Shown: positions 36,111-50,109 of the stretch, piece after piece
How positions within the stretch are numbered: the first letter of the stretch is position 1
Layout: each line of letters starts with the position of its first letter
Assembly: GCA_003212535.1 (NCBI GenBank)
Contig: QCPO01000010.1
Span: 1-50,224, forward strand
Length of the DNA: 50,224 nucleotides
Direction: 5' to 3'
Origin: Prochlorococcus sp. AG-436-O11
GTDB taxonomy: Bacteria; Cyanobacteriota; Cyanobacteriia; PCC-6307; Cyanobiaceae
Position numbers and translations under genes: made by a program
The notes under the pieces: generated by a model
What the model was told of the DNA's origin: nothing
Database searches by the model: none
The model's input: the letters and a program-made list of their open reading frames with translations, nothing else

Positions 36111-36259
36111 GAGTAAATTTAGTATCTATTTTAAAATTTTATATTATTTTAAAGCGTTATTTTGTTACGTAAGATTTATTTAAAACTTCTGAATGTAATT
36201 AGTACCTATTGCATTCTGTGTAAATCAATACCAAAATTCAAATAGTACCTATAGATAAA

Positions 36260-36361
36260 ATGCTAGCTATCTCTGAAATTATTATTGCAAGTGCTATTTT
36301 TCTAGGAATTATTTACTGGGAAGTGAAATTCCTATACGCCAAAACTACAGTGGCCAAATAA
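36260..36361 (+). CDS. Small single-pass membrane protein, 33 residues
   Basis: MLAISEIIIASAIFLGIIYW, then EVKFLYAKTTVAK. One hydrophobic helix with a basic end. No family recognised. Confidence 0.5.
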   Translation: MLAISEIIIASAIFLGIIYWEVKFLYAKTTVAK

Positions 36362-36484
36362 TTTTTCGATCAATTCAGATAAGGATCCAAGACTGTATAA
36401 AATTTAAAAAAAATTTAAGAATTTAAATTGACAAAAAAAGCATTGAATATGAGAGAATAAACACAAATAATTTTTCGTGTGCTC

Positions 36485-36619
36485 ATGAGCGAAGTTCAAA
36501 ATTCAAATAGTAGTTCAACACAACAGCAACAACAACAACAACAATCCTATACAGAAAACAAAATCAGCAGTGCTGAAAGTGAGAGGCTTTATCTTGAGAT
36601 GAAAGAAGCTTGGCTTTAA
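36485..36619 (+). CDS. Small glutamine-repeat protein, 44 residues
   Basis: MSEVQNSNSSST is followed by eight glutamines from a CAG/CAA run and then SYTENKISSAESERLYLEMK. The hydrophilic protein ends in a short helix (EMKEAWL). The repeat tract may vary in length between strains. Function unknown. Confidence 0.55.
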   Translation: MSEVQNSNSSSTQQQQQQQQSYTENKISSAESERLYLEMKEAWL

Positions 36620-36753
36620 ACCCTTGAAAAATCAATCGAAGTATTTTTTTTAAGGAAAACTTATAATTTGTAAATTTATTTCTTTATTTTAGAAGTAATT
36701 AATACTTTTTTATTTTTCTTGCCCTCTATATTTAGCGTAGTTAAAAAGAAAAA

Positions 36754-36888
36754 TTGCTTAAAAAGTTAAAGCAGCTTGAAAGGATCAATGGAAGAATTGC
36801 AATGGGCGGATTGATATATTTAGTATTTACAAAATTAGTCTTTAACCACACTAACATCCTAGACCAACTTAAGGCTTACTTAATTTAA
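36754..36888 (+). CDS. High-light-inducible (Hli)-like small protein with TTG start
   Basis: A 44-residue frame whose core ERINGRIAMGGLIYLVFTKL carries the chlorophyll-binding motif ExxNGRxAMxG of Hli/CAB-family proteins, followed by a shorter than usual helix end (NHTNILDQL). Hli proteins bind pigments and protect photosystems under light stress; Prochlorococcus has many. There is no ATG before the motif (only KEKLL... open after a stop at 36742), so TTG at 36754 is the likely start. Confidence 0.6.
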   Translation: MLKKLKQLERINGRIAMGGLIYLVFTKLVFNHTNILDQLKAYLI

Positions 36889-36990
36889 AAAATATTTTTA
36901 AATTACCTCTAATTTGCAAATCTATGAAATAGGCAGCACCCAAAACCAAATAATTCATGTATAGTACAGATATACTATTAATTATTTATT

Positions 36991-37236
36991 GTGCGTTCGG
37001 CAACTTCTGAGTTTCTTTTAGTTAGAACTGGTGATTATGTAGTAATTAAAAATGAAGAAAATTGCCAAGATAGTAAAACGAAGCAAAATGATCATTGGAT
37101 TGGATATGTTATCAGCTGTATTGGAGGAGCAAGAAATCCCAAATCATGGACCTTGTTTCAAGTATTAAACATTGATAATGGAGAAATCATGATAATCAAC
37201 TCAGATATCGTAGAAAAAATTTTAAAAACTTCTTAG
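36991..37236 (+). CDS. DUF3104-like protein
   Basis: An 81-residue protein (GTG start): FLLVRTGDYVVIKNEENC, then HWIGYVISCIGGARNPKSWT and LFQVLNIDNGEIMIINSDIV. This is what I recall of DUF3104, a beta-rich family of marine picocyanobacteria of unknown function. The 72-codon frame that follows (37239) is a shadow of the acetyltransferase gene. Confidence 0.65.
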   Translation: MRSATSEFLLVRTGDYVVIKNEENCQDSKTKQNDHWIGYVISCIGGARNPKSWTLFQVLNIDNGEIMIINSDIVEKILKTS

Positions 37237-37320
37237 GATTGAACTCATTAATAACTGACATAAATTTAGTAAAATATAGGGACCCCATAAGAAGAAAAAG
37301 ATTAAACATTTTAGAGTTAA

Positions 37321-38211
37321 TCATCCCAGCTCCAAGCAAGCGAGTCCGTATACTTGATTCATTGGGCATGGAGGTTGAAGACCTTTATACATTCTATAAG
37401 TTTTTGAAATCTCCTCGAAACCCAAACTTGATAAAAGATAATTTGCATAAGGATTAAGATTAGAACAATCCAACAAGATTTGAGAGTCTAAATTACCAAT
37501 TAATTTCCTGATTAGTAACTCAGCAAGTGGAGGAGTATCCGCTAAAAGAGGTCCTATTCTCCAACCTCGGCTATTATCTTTCAAGATACAAGGTCTTATC
37601 CTTCCAAATCCGTGGCACATCTCATTATTATCGACAAGTACGCTTACATTGCCGTATGGATTTTGCAACCAATCATTTAGAAAATGAGGCCTAGGACTAG
37701 GTTCTCGCTGCGAATCATATATTAAAACTGCTTTTGAGGGAATTTGTCTCCCAGGTACAACTTTAAAAGAATGATATTGATCTGTATAAAAATTACTCAA
37801 TGGTAAATCTTGAAAGCCATTTGATTGCCATCTATTTGTAATTGAAGATTTTCTGAAACCCCACTTTTGATAATCATTTAATCTATTTGGAGCGGCCTCT
37901 AACCCAATACAATCAACATTTTTTAAGTAATCGAGTGCATGTTTCCATAATCTAACCCCATACCCATTATTTCGGAATTCTTTTTTTACGATAAATAAAC
38001 CTATAAAACCATACGAGGAATTATATTTTATGCAGGCAATACAACCTATTGGTTTATTATCTAGGCATGCAACCCAGACTCCTTGTTTATCGGTATTTCT
38101 ATAAATAGACACATCATCAAATCCTGGGGAAAATCCCTCTAACCTTGCCCAATTAGTAACTTCTAAGATTTCATCGTTAGATATCAATCTAATTGAAAAT
38201 TTATCCTTCAT
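37321..38211 (-). CDS. GNAT-family N-acetyltransferase, two-domain form
   Basis: A 296-residue protein. The first half is a GNAT domain with the acetyl-CoA loop VKKEFRNNGYGVRLW (about residue 76) and NDYQKWGF near its end. The second half (about 165-290) is a variant domain of the kind often joined to such GNATs (Acetyltransf_18-like), ending with ANYLLSSLGFEEISKTYRMY. The substrate is unknown. Confidence 0.85.
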   Translation of the reverse strand: MKDKFSIRLISNDEILEVTNWARLEGFSPGFDDVSIYRNTDKQGVWVACLDNKPIGCIACIKYNSSYGFIGLFIVKKEFRNNGYGVRLWKHALDYLKNVDCIGLEAAPNRLNDYQKWGFRKSSITNRWQSNGFQDLPLSNFYTDQYHSFKVVPGRQIPSKAVLIYDSQREPSPRPHFLNDWLQNPYGNVSVLVDNNEMCHGFGRIRPCILKDNSRGWRIGPLLADTPPLAELLIRKLIGNLDSQILLDCSNLNPYANYLLSSLGFEEISKTYRMYKGLQPPCPMNQVYGLACLELG

Positions 38212-38296
38212 AAAAATATACTAACTAGGAAAAATTAGAATTTTCAAAGTTTAGGGGAATTTATTTAGTCCATTCACCGTAAAGCTCAATTTTTCT

Positions 38297-38878
38297 TTAT
38301 AAAAAGAAGATAACAAATCCACTTAGCATTCCTGAAAGATGTCCTGACAGGCTTATATTTGGCAACAAAGAATAGGCAATCCCTAAAGACAAGAAAAGAA
38401 TCATTAGTTTTTTAATATCTTTACTTTTTTCTAATCCAATAAATATATTAAAAATATTTCTTTTCCCAAAAATAGAAGACAGTAATATAAATGTATATGA
38501 TCCAAAAATAACTCCACTAAAGCCAACTAGTAGATGGTTGTAATTATAAATTAAAAAATTATCTAGGATTAACAAAAAGAGAGTCTGAATAGCCACTAGC
38601 AAAATAGTTAGATAAAAGAACAGAAACTTATTCTTTAGATTCAGATTTAGGAAGCAATATCTAACTACAACAATTCCAAATATATTAGAAAATAAATGAT
38701 TAAAGTCTTTATGAACAAAACAATAACTTATTATTCTATATGGCTGCTTAATAATAAAACCTGACCAATAAGATAGTTCTGAAATATTAAATAAGCCTTG
38801 AATATTGATTATAAAAAATAATAAAAAACATAAAAAAACAGGAATAATAAATTGACCTTCTTTATAAATGATTTTCAA
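38297..38878 (-). CDS. Rhomboid-family intramembrane serine protease
   Basis: A 193-residue protein with about six membrane segments. The first conserved motif is HKDFNHLFSNIFG, the catalytic serine lies in VGFSGVIFGS (about residue 120) and the histidine in LSGHLSGMLSG near the end. Rhomboids cut membrane proteins within the bilayer; the substrate is unknown. The catalytic pair looks intact. Confidence 0.88.
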   Translation of the reverse strand: MKIIYKEGQFIIPVFLCFLLFFIINIQGLFNISELSYWSGFIIKQPYRIISYCFVHKDFNHLFSNIFGIVVVRYCFLNLNLKNKFLFFYLTILLVAIQTLFLLILDNFLIYNYNHLLVGFSGVIFGSYTFILLSSIFGKRNIFNIFIGLEKSKDIKKLMILFLSLGIAYSLLPNISLSGHLSGMLSGFVIFFL

Positions 38879-39002
38879 AGGAAATTTTAAATAAGCTAAT
38901 TCATTATTAAAAATAATACAATAAACCTTTTTATGTTATGAAAATTCTAGTTATTTAAAATTTATCCTCTGATATATTGATTAGTATGCAAAGAAATTAA
39001 AA

Positions 39003-40394
39003 ATGAATATTTCAGATAAATTATATAAAGAAAATATAAACAACCTAAAAAATACGGTTATTACTGGCAAAACGGCAAGTATTCAATGGAGAATCAAACA
39101 GATCAATTTAGTTTCTAAACTTTTAGATAAACATACACAAGAGATAATAAAATGTCTTTTTATTGATCTTGGAAAATCAGAAATTGAAGCTCTTTCAGAA
39201 ATTCTTTTAGTTAAAGAAGAGATTGCCTTAATAATTAAAAAATTAAATTCATGGATGCTACCCAAAAAGGTTAATACTCCTTTTTATCTATTCCCATCAT
39301 CCTCAAAAATAATTTACGAACCTCTTGGTTGCGTGTTAATCCTAGGTCCATATAATTATCCATTGTTATATATATTAAAACCCTTAGTAAATATATTTTC
39401 TGCAGGAAATACTGCATTAATAAAACCATCCGAAAAATGTCCTTGTACTTCAAAACTTATTAAAGATCTAACTTCCAAATATTTTGAAAAAGACATTCTA
39501 TTAACTATTGAAGGGGATTATAAACAATCAAAAAAGTTGATAGAACAAAATTTTGACCACATATTCTTTACAGGAAGTACTGAGACAGGAAAAAGTATTA
39601 TGAAATTAGCTTCAAAAAACTTAACTCCATTAACTCTTGAGCTGAGTGGAACTAATCCTGTAATTATTTTAAAAAATGCAAATTTAGAAGTGGCTGCGAA
39701 AAGAATTGTGTGGGGTAAATTTTTTAATTCAGGTCAATCCTGCGTCGCTCCGAATCATATATTTGTAGAAAAAGAAATTGAAAAGAATTTAATAGAAGAA
39801 TTGCAAAAATGCATACTTAGTTTTTATGGTAAAAACCCAATAAATTCAAAAAACTTATCTAAATTACAAAAAAAACAATTTTCTTTGACTTTAGACATTC
39901 TTAAAAAATATAAAAAACAAAAGAAAATTTCATTTGGAGGTCTATACAGCAGAAAAAAGATGAAAATATCTCCAACAATTTTGCAAATTAAATTAGAAGA
40001 AAAAAAATTATTTGAAAAAGAGTTGTTTAGCTCTCTGCTTCCCGTAATAGCAGTAGATAATAAGGAATCAGCTTTACAAACAATTAATCAAGCATCAAAA
40101 CCATTAGCTATATATGTTTTTGGGGGTAACAAAAAAATCCATGATCATATTTCAAAAGTCACCAGCTCAGGAACTATATGCATTAATGATGTAATGTTGC
40201 CAGTACTTATCCCAAATTTGCCATTTGGTGGAGTGGGTCAAAGCGGAATGGGTAAGTTTCATGGAGAAGAAGGATTTCGCAACTTTTCAAATCAAAAATC
40301 TATTACCTTCAAAAGTGTTTTATTTGATTTAAATCTAAGGTATCCTCCTTATGAAAAAATAATGAAATTTATAAAATTTATTTATAGAATTTAA
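39003..40394 (+). CDS. Aldehyde dehydrogenase (class 3 / fatty-aldehyde type)
   Basis: A 463-residue NAD(P)-dependent enzyme: PLGCVLILGPYNYPLLYIL (cofactor region), FFTGSTETGKSIM, catalytic glutamate in TLELSGTNPVIIL, catalytic cysteine in NSGQSCVAPNH (about 244), and FGGVGQSGMGKFHGEEGF. The short form and hydrophobic, basic C-terminus (IMKFIKFIYRI) resemble membrane-attached fatty-aldehyde dehydrogenases, which turn fatty aldehydes into acids in cyanobacteria. Confidence 0.9.
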   Translation: MNISDKLYKENINNLKNTVITGKTASIQWRIKQINLVSKLLDKHTQEIIKCLFIDLGKSEIEALSEILLVKEEIALIIKKLNSWMLPKKVNTPFYLFPSSSKIIYEPLGCVLILGPYNYPLLYILKPLVNIFSAGNTALIKPSEKCPCTSKLIKDLTSKYFEKDILLTIEGDYKQSKKLIEQNFDHIFFTGSTETGKSIMKLASKNLTPLTLELSGTNPVIILKNANLEVAAKRIVWGKFFNSGQSCVAPNHIFVEKEIEKNLIEELQKCILSFYGKNPINSKNLSKLQKKQFSLTLDILKKYKKQKKISFGGLYSRKKMKISPTILQIKLEEKKLFEKELFSSLLPVIAVDNKESALQTINQASKPLAIYVFGGNKKIHDHISKVTSSGTICINDVMLPVLIPNLPFGGVGQSGMGKFHGEEGFRNFSNQKSITFKSVLFDLNLRYPPYEKIMKFIKFIYRI

Positions 40395-40466
40395 AGACTT
40401 AATTTTTTTTTCAATACTCTAGCGATTTTAGATTTAAAGTTTATCTTTAAGTAAATAGGTAAAGTA

Positions 40467-41240
40467 ATGAAATTAACATTTATTTTAATCACCCTCTTTA
40501 TTAATTTTATGAATCCTCTATTCATAAAATCTGAAGAAAAAGTTGATTACAATAACAAAAAACTCGAAACTAAAATTAAAAAAGAGTCATTGATTAATAA
40601 CAATTCTAAACTCAATAAAATACATATTGTACAAGTGGGAGAAACAATTTCGAGTATCTCAAAATTATATTCAGTTGATAAAAACTTAATTATCAAATTA
40701 AATAATTTGAAAGATGAAAATTATATCTATGTTGGCCAGAATCTCATTATTTCCAATCAGAAATTGTCAAGCGGAACAAATTTAAAGAATAAAAAGAGAA
40801 CTATTTACCATACTGTTAAAAATGGTGAAAATCTGACAGAGATTTCTAACATATATAAATTAAAGTTGGAATATTTGATAGAAATTAATAACCTCAAAAA
40901 TCCTGATTCAATAGAAGTTGGAAAGAAACTAATAATAAGAAAAAAAAATCGGATTAATTCAGAAAATTTTCCAAAAATTAAGAATAAAGAAAGTATTGCA
41001 TTGATAAATATAAATAAGACATATGGTCCATTAGTTATTCAAAATAAACAGTTAGAGAGAATAAATGGGAGAAAAGTTTTACATGTTCTCAATCAAAGTA
41101 ATAAAAAACTTATGATCTCTATCAAATGTGAGACAAAACAATTAGATGTTAGAATTTCTGGAAGAAAATGGAGAGGATGGAAGCCTGGCAAAGAAAATTT
41201 TGAAAAAAATCTAATAAATGATATTTGTAAACAATTTTAA
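40467..41240 (+). CDS. Secreted or periplasmic protein with two LysM domains
   Basis: A 257-residue protein with an N-terminal signal peptide (LTFILITLFINFMNPLFIKS) and two LysM repeats (about 52-96, IHIVQVGETISSISKLYSVD, and about 112-158, YHTVKNGENLTEISNIYKLK) that bind peptidoglycan. The C-terminal region (about 185-257, RKWRGWKPGKENFEKN) has no assigned catalytic motif, so a binding or structural wall role is more likely than a hydrolase. psaE begins 71 bases downstream. Confidence 0.88.
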   Translation: MKLTFILITLFINFMNPLFIKSEEKVDYNNKKLETKIKKESLINNNSKLNKIHIVQVGETISSISKLYSVDKNLIIKLNNLKDENYIYVGQNLIISNQKLSSGTNLKNKKRTIYHTVKNGENLTEISNIYKLKLEYLIEINNLKNPDSIEVGKKLIIRKKNRINSENFPKIKNKESIALININKTYGPLVIQNKQLERINGRKVLHVLNQSNKKLMISIKCETKQLDVRISGRKWRGWKPGKENFEKNLINDICKQF

Positions 41241-41311
41241 TTAATATGTGTGAATAATTTGTCTGAGGCAATAAGTTATAGGCTATTGTCTATATAGTTA
41301 AATTTAAATTA

Positions 41312-41521
41312 ATGGCAATTTCAAGAGGAGATCTTGTACGAGTAAAGAGACCTGAGTCATACTGGTACAATGAAATTGGTAAGGTAGCTTCCGTTGATAC
41401 ATCAGGTATTAAATATAACTGTATTGTTAGATTTGATAAGGTAAATTATGCAGGAATAAGTGGCACTGAAGGTGGCCAAAATACAAATAACTTTGCAGAA
41501 AGTGAATTAGAAAAAGCTTAA
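41312..41521 (+). CDS. psaE: Photosystem I reaction centre subunit IV
   Basis: A 69-residue SH3-like protein, [20 protein letters not shown], then the conserved [21 protein letters not shown] and the end FAESELEKA. PsaE sits on the stromal side of photosystem I, helps dock ferredoxin and supports cyclic electron flow. mutM begins 4 bases after its stop, an arrangement I recall from other picocyanobacteria. Confidence 0.97.
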   Translation: MAISRGDLVRVKRPESYWYNEIGKVASVDTSGIKYNCIVRFDKVNYAGISGTEGGQNTNNFAESELEKA

Positions 41522-41525
41522 AGAA

Positions 41526-42407
41526 TTGCCTGAGTTACCTGAAGTCGAAACTGTTCGAAGAGGCTTAGAGCAAAAACTCAACAATTTTATAATTAACAGT
41601 GTTGAAGTCTGTAGAGATTCAACAGTTGCTTATCCAATTAATAAGCAAGAATTCATTGAAGGTCTTCAGGGTTCCCTTTTATACAAATGGGATAGAAGAG
41701 GAAAATATTTAATTGCTAAACTAAAGAAATTTAAAAATAATAATATTCAAACTTTTAGTAAAGAATGTTTGAAAGGCAATGGTTACCTTATAGTGCATTT
41801 AAGAATGACTGGTTATTTCAACCTGACAAATAATTCTTCTAAGCCTTGTAAACATACCAGAATAAGAATATTTGATAATAAAAATAATGAACTTAGATAT
41901 ATTGACTTAAGAAGTTTTGGAAAAATGTGGTGGGTTCGAGAAGGATTATCGCCAAATAATGTAATTAAAGGATTAGGTTCTTTAGGACCTGAACCTTTCT
42001 CTGAAAAATTTAATATAAATTATCTAAATAAAATCATCTCTAAAAGAACAAAATCTATTAAAGCTATTTTATTAGATCAAGAAATTGTCGCTGGGATAGG
42101 CAATATATATGCTGATGAAAGTCTATATACAGCAGGAATTTCACCATTCCGAGAAGCTAATACAATAAAAAAGAATGAATTAATACGGCTTAAAGCCTCA
42201 ATTATTGATGTATTAAAAAAAAGTATTGGTTCAGGTGGAACTACATTTAGTGACTTTAGAGACTTAGAGGGGGAAAATGGAAATTTTGGTTTACAAACTA
42301 ATGTATACAGGAGAACTGGCAAAGAATGCCGTAAATGTAAAAATTTAATTGAAAGAAAAAAAATTGCTGGAAGAAGTACACATTGGTGTAGGAGATGTCA
42401 GAAATAA
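41526..42407 (+). CDS. mutM: Formamidopyrimidine-DNA glycosylase
   Basis: A 293-residue Fpg/MutM: the N-terminal [13 protein letters not shown] has the proline that acts as nucleophile after Met removal, with catalytic Glu next to it. GIGNIYADE and a C-terminal zinc finger ([12 protein letters not shown], then HWCRRCQ) are intact. It removes 8-oxoguanine and ring-opened purines. The start codon is TTG at 41526, fixed by the need for Pro at position 2. A strong terminator follows immediately. Confidence 0.96.
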   Translation: MPELPEVETVRRGLEQKLNNFIINSVEVCRDSTVAYPINKQEFIEGLQGSLLYKWDRRGKYLIAKLKKFKNNNIQTFSKECLKGNGYLIVHLRMTGYFNLTNNSSKPCKHTRIRIFDNKNNELRYIDLRSFGKMWWVREGLSPNNVIKGLGSLGPEPFSEKFNINYLNKIISKRTKSIKAILLDQEIVAGIGNIYADESLYTAGISPFREANTIKKNELIRLKASIIDVLKKSIGSGGTTFSDFRDLEGENGNFGLQTNVYRRTGKECRKCKNLIERKKIAGRSTHWCRRCQK

Positions 42408-42440
42408 AAAAGGGCTTACTTTAATAAAGTAAGCCCTTTT
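42408..42440. terminator. Bidirectional terminator between mutM and the rRNA operon
   Basis: A perfect 15-pair stem (aaaagggcttacttt with aaagtaagccctttt) around a three-base loop, with A and T runs at the two ends. It sits between the plus-strand mutM and the end of the minus-strand 5S rRNA and can stop both transcripts. Confidence 0.9.
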
Positions 42441-42450
42441 AAATATTTTT

Positions 42451-42568
42451 ACCTGGCATTGAGCTATTTTCTCAAGGGGCTACCCCCTAAATATTTTCGC
42501 CGCTTATGCGTTTCACAACCGAGTTCGAGATGGATCGGAGTGGTTCCACATCGCCATGAACACCAGGA
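42451..42568 (-). rRNA. rrf: 5S ribosomal RNA
   Basis: About 117 bases. Read on the minus strand it starts tcctggtgttcatggcgatg and ends caatgccaggt, with the conserved ccgatccatctcgaactcgg segment. The ends are judged by pairing of the terminal helix and may be off by a few bases. Confidence 0.95.
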
Positions 42569-42632
42569 TAGTATGAACCTTGAGAACTGCATAGAAAATT
42601 ATATCTATCAAAAACAATAAATTGAGTTTATT

Positions 42633-45509
<2,877 letters not shown>

Positions 45510-45767
45510 TAACTTCAAAAAATTGAAGCATCAGCTCAATAGAATTGTTATTAATGCATTAGCACAAATAATAAATCTGCATCATTAAAGATGCTTATTG
45601 TCTTTAAAAATAATCTATGCAGTTGTCAAGGTTCTCTGAAAACAATGAATAAAATTCAATGAGTCCAGCATCTTAATATATTTATTAGGAAGCTAGATTC
45701 GTTCAGAACTAAATCACATCTAATAACAATTCCCTTCTTTAAAATTTATGGAAGAGGTGGTAATCAG

Positions 45768-45840
45768 TGGAGGTAAGCGGACTCGAACCGCTGACATCCT
45801 GCTTGCAAAGCAGGCGCTCTACCAACTGAGCTATACCCCC
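45768..45840 (-). tRNA. tRNA-Ala (anticodon TGC)
   Basis: A 73-base tRNA in the 16S-23S spacer; minus strand begins gggggtatagctcagttggt, anticodon loop tttgcaa, T-loop ggttcgagtcc. It is part of the rRNA transcript. Confidence 0.96.
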
Positions 45841-45852
45841 AACATAGAGATA

Positions 45853-45926
<74 letters not shown>

Positions 45927-46051
45927 AGGAAAAGTAATGGGTGTGACCTAGAAAAAACTTAGGAAATGAAATTCTTAAAATAATTAAGAATCTGAGATAC
46001 CGATCGACCTAAGGTGACAAAATTAATATTTAACATTTTGTTGTCTCCCTG

Positions 46052-47532
<1,481 letters not shown>

Positions 47533-48149
47533 TTGTGTTCAAATCCTTTTGTAGACAAAATCTACTCAATATGAATTGCGTTCTCCAAATAAAAATAAGA
47601 TTGACTTAAGTTATTTAGGTTCAGCCTCCTTAGATAATTAAGGATTACTTTGAGTGCACATTAAAAATATTTCAAAGTGACTTTCCAAGATCTCAGATCC
47701 GTTGGTTTTCAAAAAACTAAAAAGTTAGCAATTGAAAACAATTTATATATTCTTGACGGGACCTCACACCTTTATTGCAAATACATCTCAAATTTATCAA
47801 ACCTAAATCTGATAAAGTCTTGACGCAATAAAAGCATCAGTTCCTAAGTTTTAAATTTTCTAGGTGCAGAGTTAAACCACAAGTGAATAACCCATTTCGA
47901 AGGGAAAACCCTTCTACTGGCTGAAAATACTGATCGAGATCAAATCTCCAAAATATTCATTCATTTACCAAAAATTATATTTAAGATAATTGCTTGAATA
48001 ATGCAAAAAAAAATATTTTTGCCCAGAAGAAAATACTAAACCATTTGACCGTAATTATGCAACCATTAATACATAATTTTTTTATTAATTTTTTTTTGTT
48101 CAATATTCACTTAACGAACTAGTCTGTAAATAGAAGGATATTAAATAGA
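47533..48149. other. rRNA operon leader and invertase upstream region
   Basis: About 620 bases between the 16S start and the divergent invertase gene, with no supported gene. It should contain the rRNA promoter and leader. A hairpin gaagggaaaacccttc (47899-47914) may be part of the leader structure. No exact promoter could be fixed by eye. Confidence 0.5.
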
Positions 48150-49589
48150 ATGGCAGAAAGATTTAGTCAAAAAAATTTAAGGGTTCGCCCAAGTTCAGAT
48201 GAAGAAAAAATTGTAACAAATGCAAAAGAACACTTTGAAAAGACTTTAGTTGAGATTTCAGGAGAGTTAGTAGGCAGCGTTGCCGCCCTAGAACACCCGA
48301 CAAAAAATAAGAAGTTAAATTATGGAGAAATCTTTTTAAGAGACAATGTTCCAGTAATGATTTATCTCATTACGCAAAAGAGGTACGAAATTGTCAAAAA
48401 GTTTCTCAGTGTTTGTCTTGAACTACAAAGCACTAATTATCAAACTCGTGGGGTATTTCCAACTAGTTTTGTTGAAGAACAAGGGAAATTAATTGGTGAC
48501 TATGGTCAAAGATCAATTGGAAGGATTACTTCTGCTGATGCAAGTCTATGGTGGCCAATATTATGCTGGTTTTATGTTAATAAGAGTGGTGATCATGCTT
48601 TTGGGAAAAGTCAAAGTGTTCAAAGAGGAATTCAACTGTTACTAGATCTAGTTTTGCATCCAACATTTGAAGGAACTCCTGTCCTTTTTGTTCCCGATTG
48701 TGCCTTTATGATTGATAGACCCATGGATGTATGGGGTGCACCTTTAGAAGTGGAGGTTTTACTTCATGGATGCTTAAAAAGCTGTATCAATCTAATGGAA
48801 TTAAGTCGAGCAGATCATGTCAGCAGGCTATTAGATCAAAGACTTATTCTTACTAATCAATGGGTAAAAGATTTAGGAGAATTTCTTTTAAAGCATTACT
48901 GGGTTACAAGCCAAACAATGCAAATTTTAAGAAGAAGACCAACTGAGCAGTATGGAGATGATCAACACTTCAATGAATTCAATGTTCAACCACAAGTAGT
49001 TCCATCATGGCTTCAAGATTGGTTGGAGAATAGAGGAGGTTATTTAATAGGAAATATTAGAACTGGTAGACCTGATTTTAGATTCTATAGTTTAGGAAAC
49101 TCTTTAGCATGCATGTTCGGAGTTCTACCTGCTGCCGAACAAAGAGCCCTATTTAGATTAGTTTTACATAACAGGCAGCATTTGATGGCACAAATGCCAA
49201 TGAGAATATGTCACCCTCATATGGATGTAGAAGAATGGCAAAACAAAACCGGCTCAGATCCAAAGAATTGGCCCTGGAGTTATCATAACGGTGGGCACTG
49301 GCCAAGCTTACTTTGGTTTTTTGGAACAGCTGTCCTTTTACATCAAAAGAGATTTCCCACTGATGATGTGATTCTAATGGAAGAGATGAAATCTTTAGTA
49401 GAGGAATCTTATTGGTGTCAACTAAATCAATTACCTAAACAAGAATGGGCAGAATATTTTGATGGACCTACTGGTACATGGGTAGGGCAACAATCAAGAA
49501 CATATCAAACATGGACAATTGTTGGTTTTCTTTTAATGAATTACTTCCTCAGGGAAGGGAATGATGATTTAGATATGTTTAGACTATGA
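48150..49589 (+). CDS. Alkaline/neutral invertase (glycoside hydrolase family GH100)
   Basis: A 479-residue (alpha/alpha)6-barrel enzyme. Typical GH100 segments: LNYGEIFLRDNVPVMIYLI (catalytic Asp), GQRSIGRITSADASLWWPIL, APLEVEVLLHGCLKSC, MPMRICHPHMDVEEW and WPWSYHNGGHWPSLLWFF. It splits sucrose to glucose and fructose in the cytosol. Sucrose and glucosylglycerate are compatible solutes in Prochlorococcus, so the role is likely in solute turnover. It ends 2 bases before convergent petD. Confidence 0.93.
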   Translation: MAERFSQKNLRVRPSSDEEKIVTNAKEHFEKTLVEISGELVGSVAALEHPTKNKKLNYGEIFLRDNVPVMIYLITQKRYEIVKKFLSVCLELQSTNYQTRGVFPTSFVEEQGKLIGDYGQRSIGRITSADASLWWPILCWFYVNKSGDHAFGKSQSVQRGIQLLLDLVLHPTFEGTPVLFVPDCAFMIDRPMDVWGAPLEVEVLLHGCLKSCINLMELSRADHVSRLLDQRLILTNQWVKDLGEFLLKHYWVTSQTMQILRRRPTEQYGDDQHFNEFNVQPQVVPSWLQDWLENRGGYLIGNIRTGRPDFRFYSLGNSLACMFGVLPAAEQRALFRLVLHNRQHLMAQMPMRICHPHMDVEEWQNKTGSDPKNWPWSYHNGGHWPSLLWFFGTAVLLHQKRFPTDDVILMEEMKSLVEESYWCQLNQLPKQEWAEYFDGPTGTWVGQQSRTYQTWTIVGFLLMNYFLREGNDDLDMFRL

Positions 49590-49591
49590 AA

Positions 49592-50074
49592 TTAAAATAA
49601 ACCTAGGGTTAGAGACTTATCTATTGGTAAACAAGCACCAATTCCCAAATATATGGTTAAGAAAGTTCCAAATAAAAAGAGAGACATTGCTACAGGTCTT
49701 CTAAATGGATTAGAAAATTTATTCACATTTTCTACAAAAGGTAAAATCATTAGCCCAAGAGGAATTAGTGTTTGAAGAGCAATCCCAAGTAGCTTATTAG
49801 GTACTACTCTAAGTATTTGAAAAACAGGATAAAGATACCATTCAGGTAAAATTTCTAAAGGCGTTGCGAATGGATTAGCTTTATCTCCCAGCATTGCAGG
49901 ATCCAATACTGCAAGACCTACCACACATGCGATAGTTCCTAATATTACTACTGGGAAAATATATAATAAGTCATTCGGCCAAGCGGGCTCACCATAATAA
50001 TTATGACCCATACCCTTTGCTAATTTAGCTCTTAATTTTGGATCAGATAAATCTGGTTTTTTTAACGTGGACAT
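49592..50074 (-). CDS. petD: Cytochrome b6-f complex subunit IV
   Basis: A 160-residue protein with three membrane helices: [20 protein letters not shown] start, then the Qo-site motif [20 protein letters not shown] (PEWY), and two helices in the C-terminal half. With petB it forms the core quinol-oxidising part of the b6-f complex. petB is 35 bases upstream on the same strand, giving the usual petBD operon. Confidence 0.97.
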   Translation of the reverse strand: MSTLKKPDLSDPKLRAKLAKGMGHNYYGEPAWPNDLLYIFPVVILGTIACVVGLAVLDPAMLGDKANPFATPLEILPEWYLYPVFQILRVVPNKLLGIALQTLIPLGLMILPFVENVNKFSNPFRRPVAMSLFLFGTFLTIYLGIGACLPIDKSLTLGLF

Positions 50075-50109
50075 ATGAAACTTTTTAGTAATGATTAAAT
50101 TATAGGGGT

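Noticed and set aside
37239..37457. Plus-strand frame of 72 codons after the DUF3104-like gene
   Set aside because: More than half overlaps the end of the acetyltransferase gene on the other strand and has no recognisable features.
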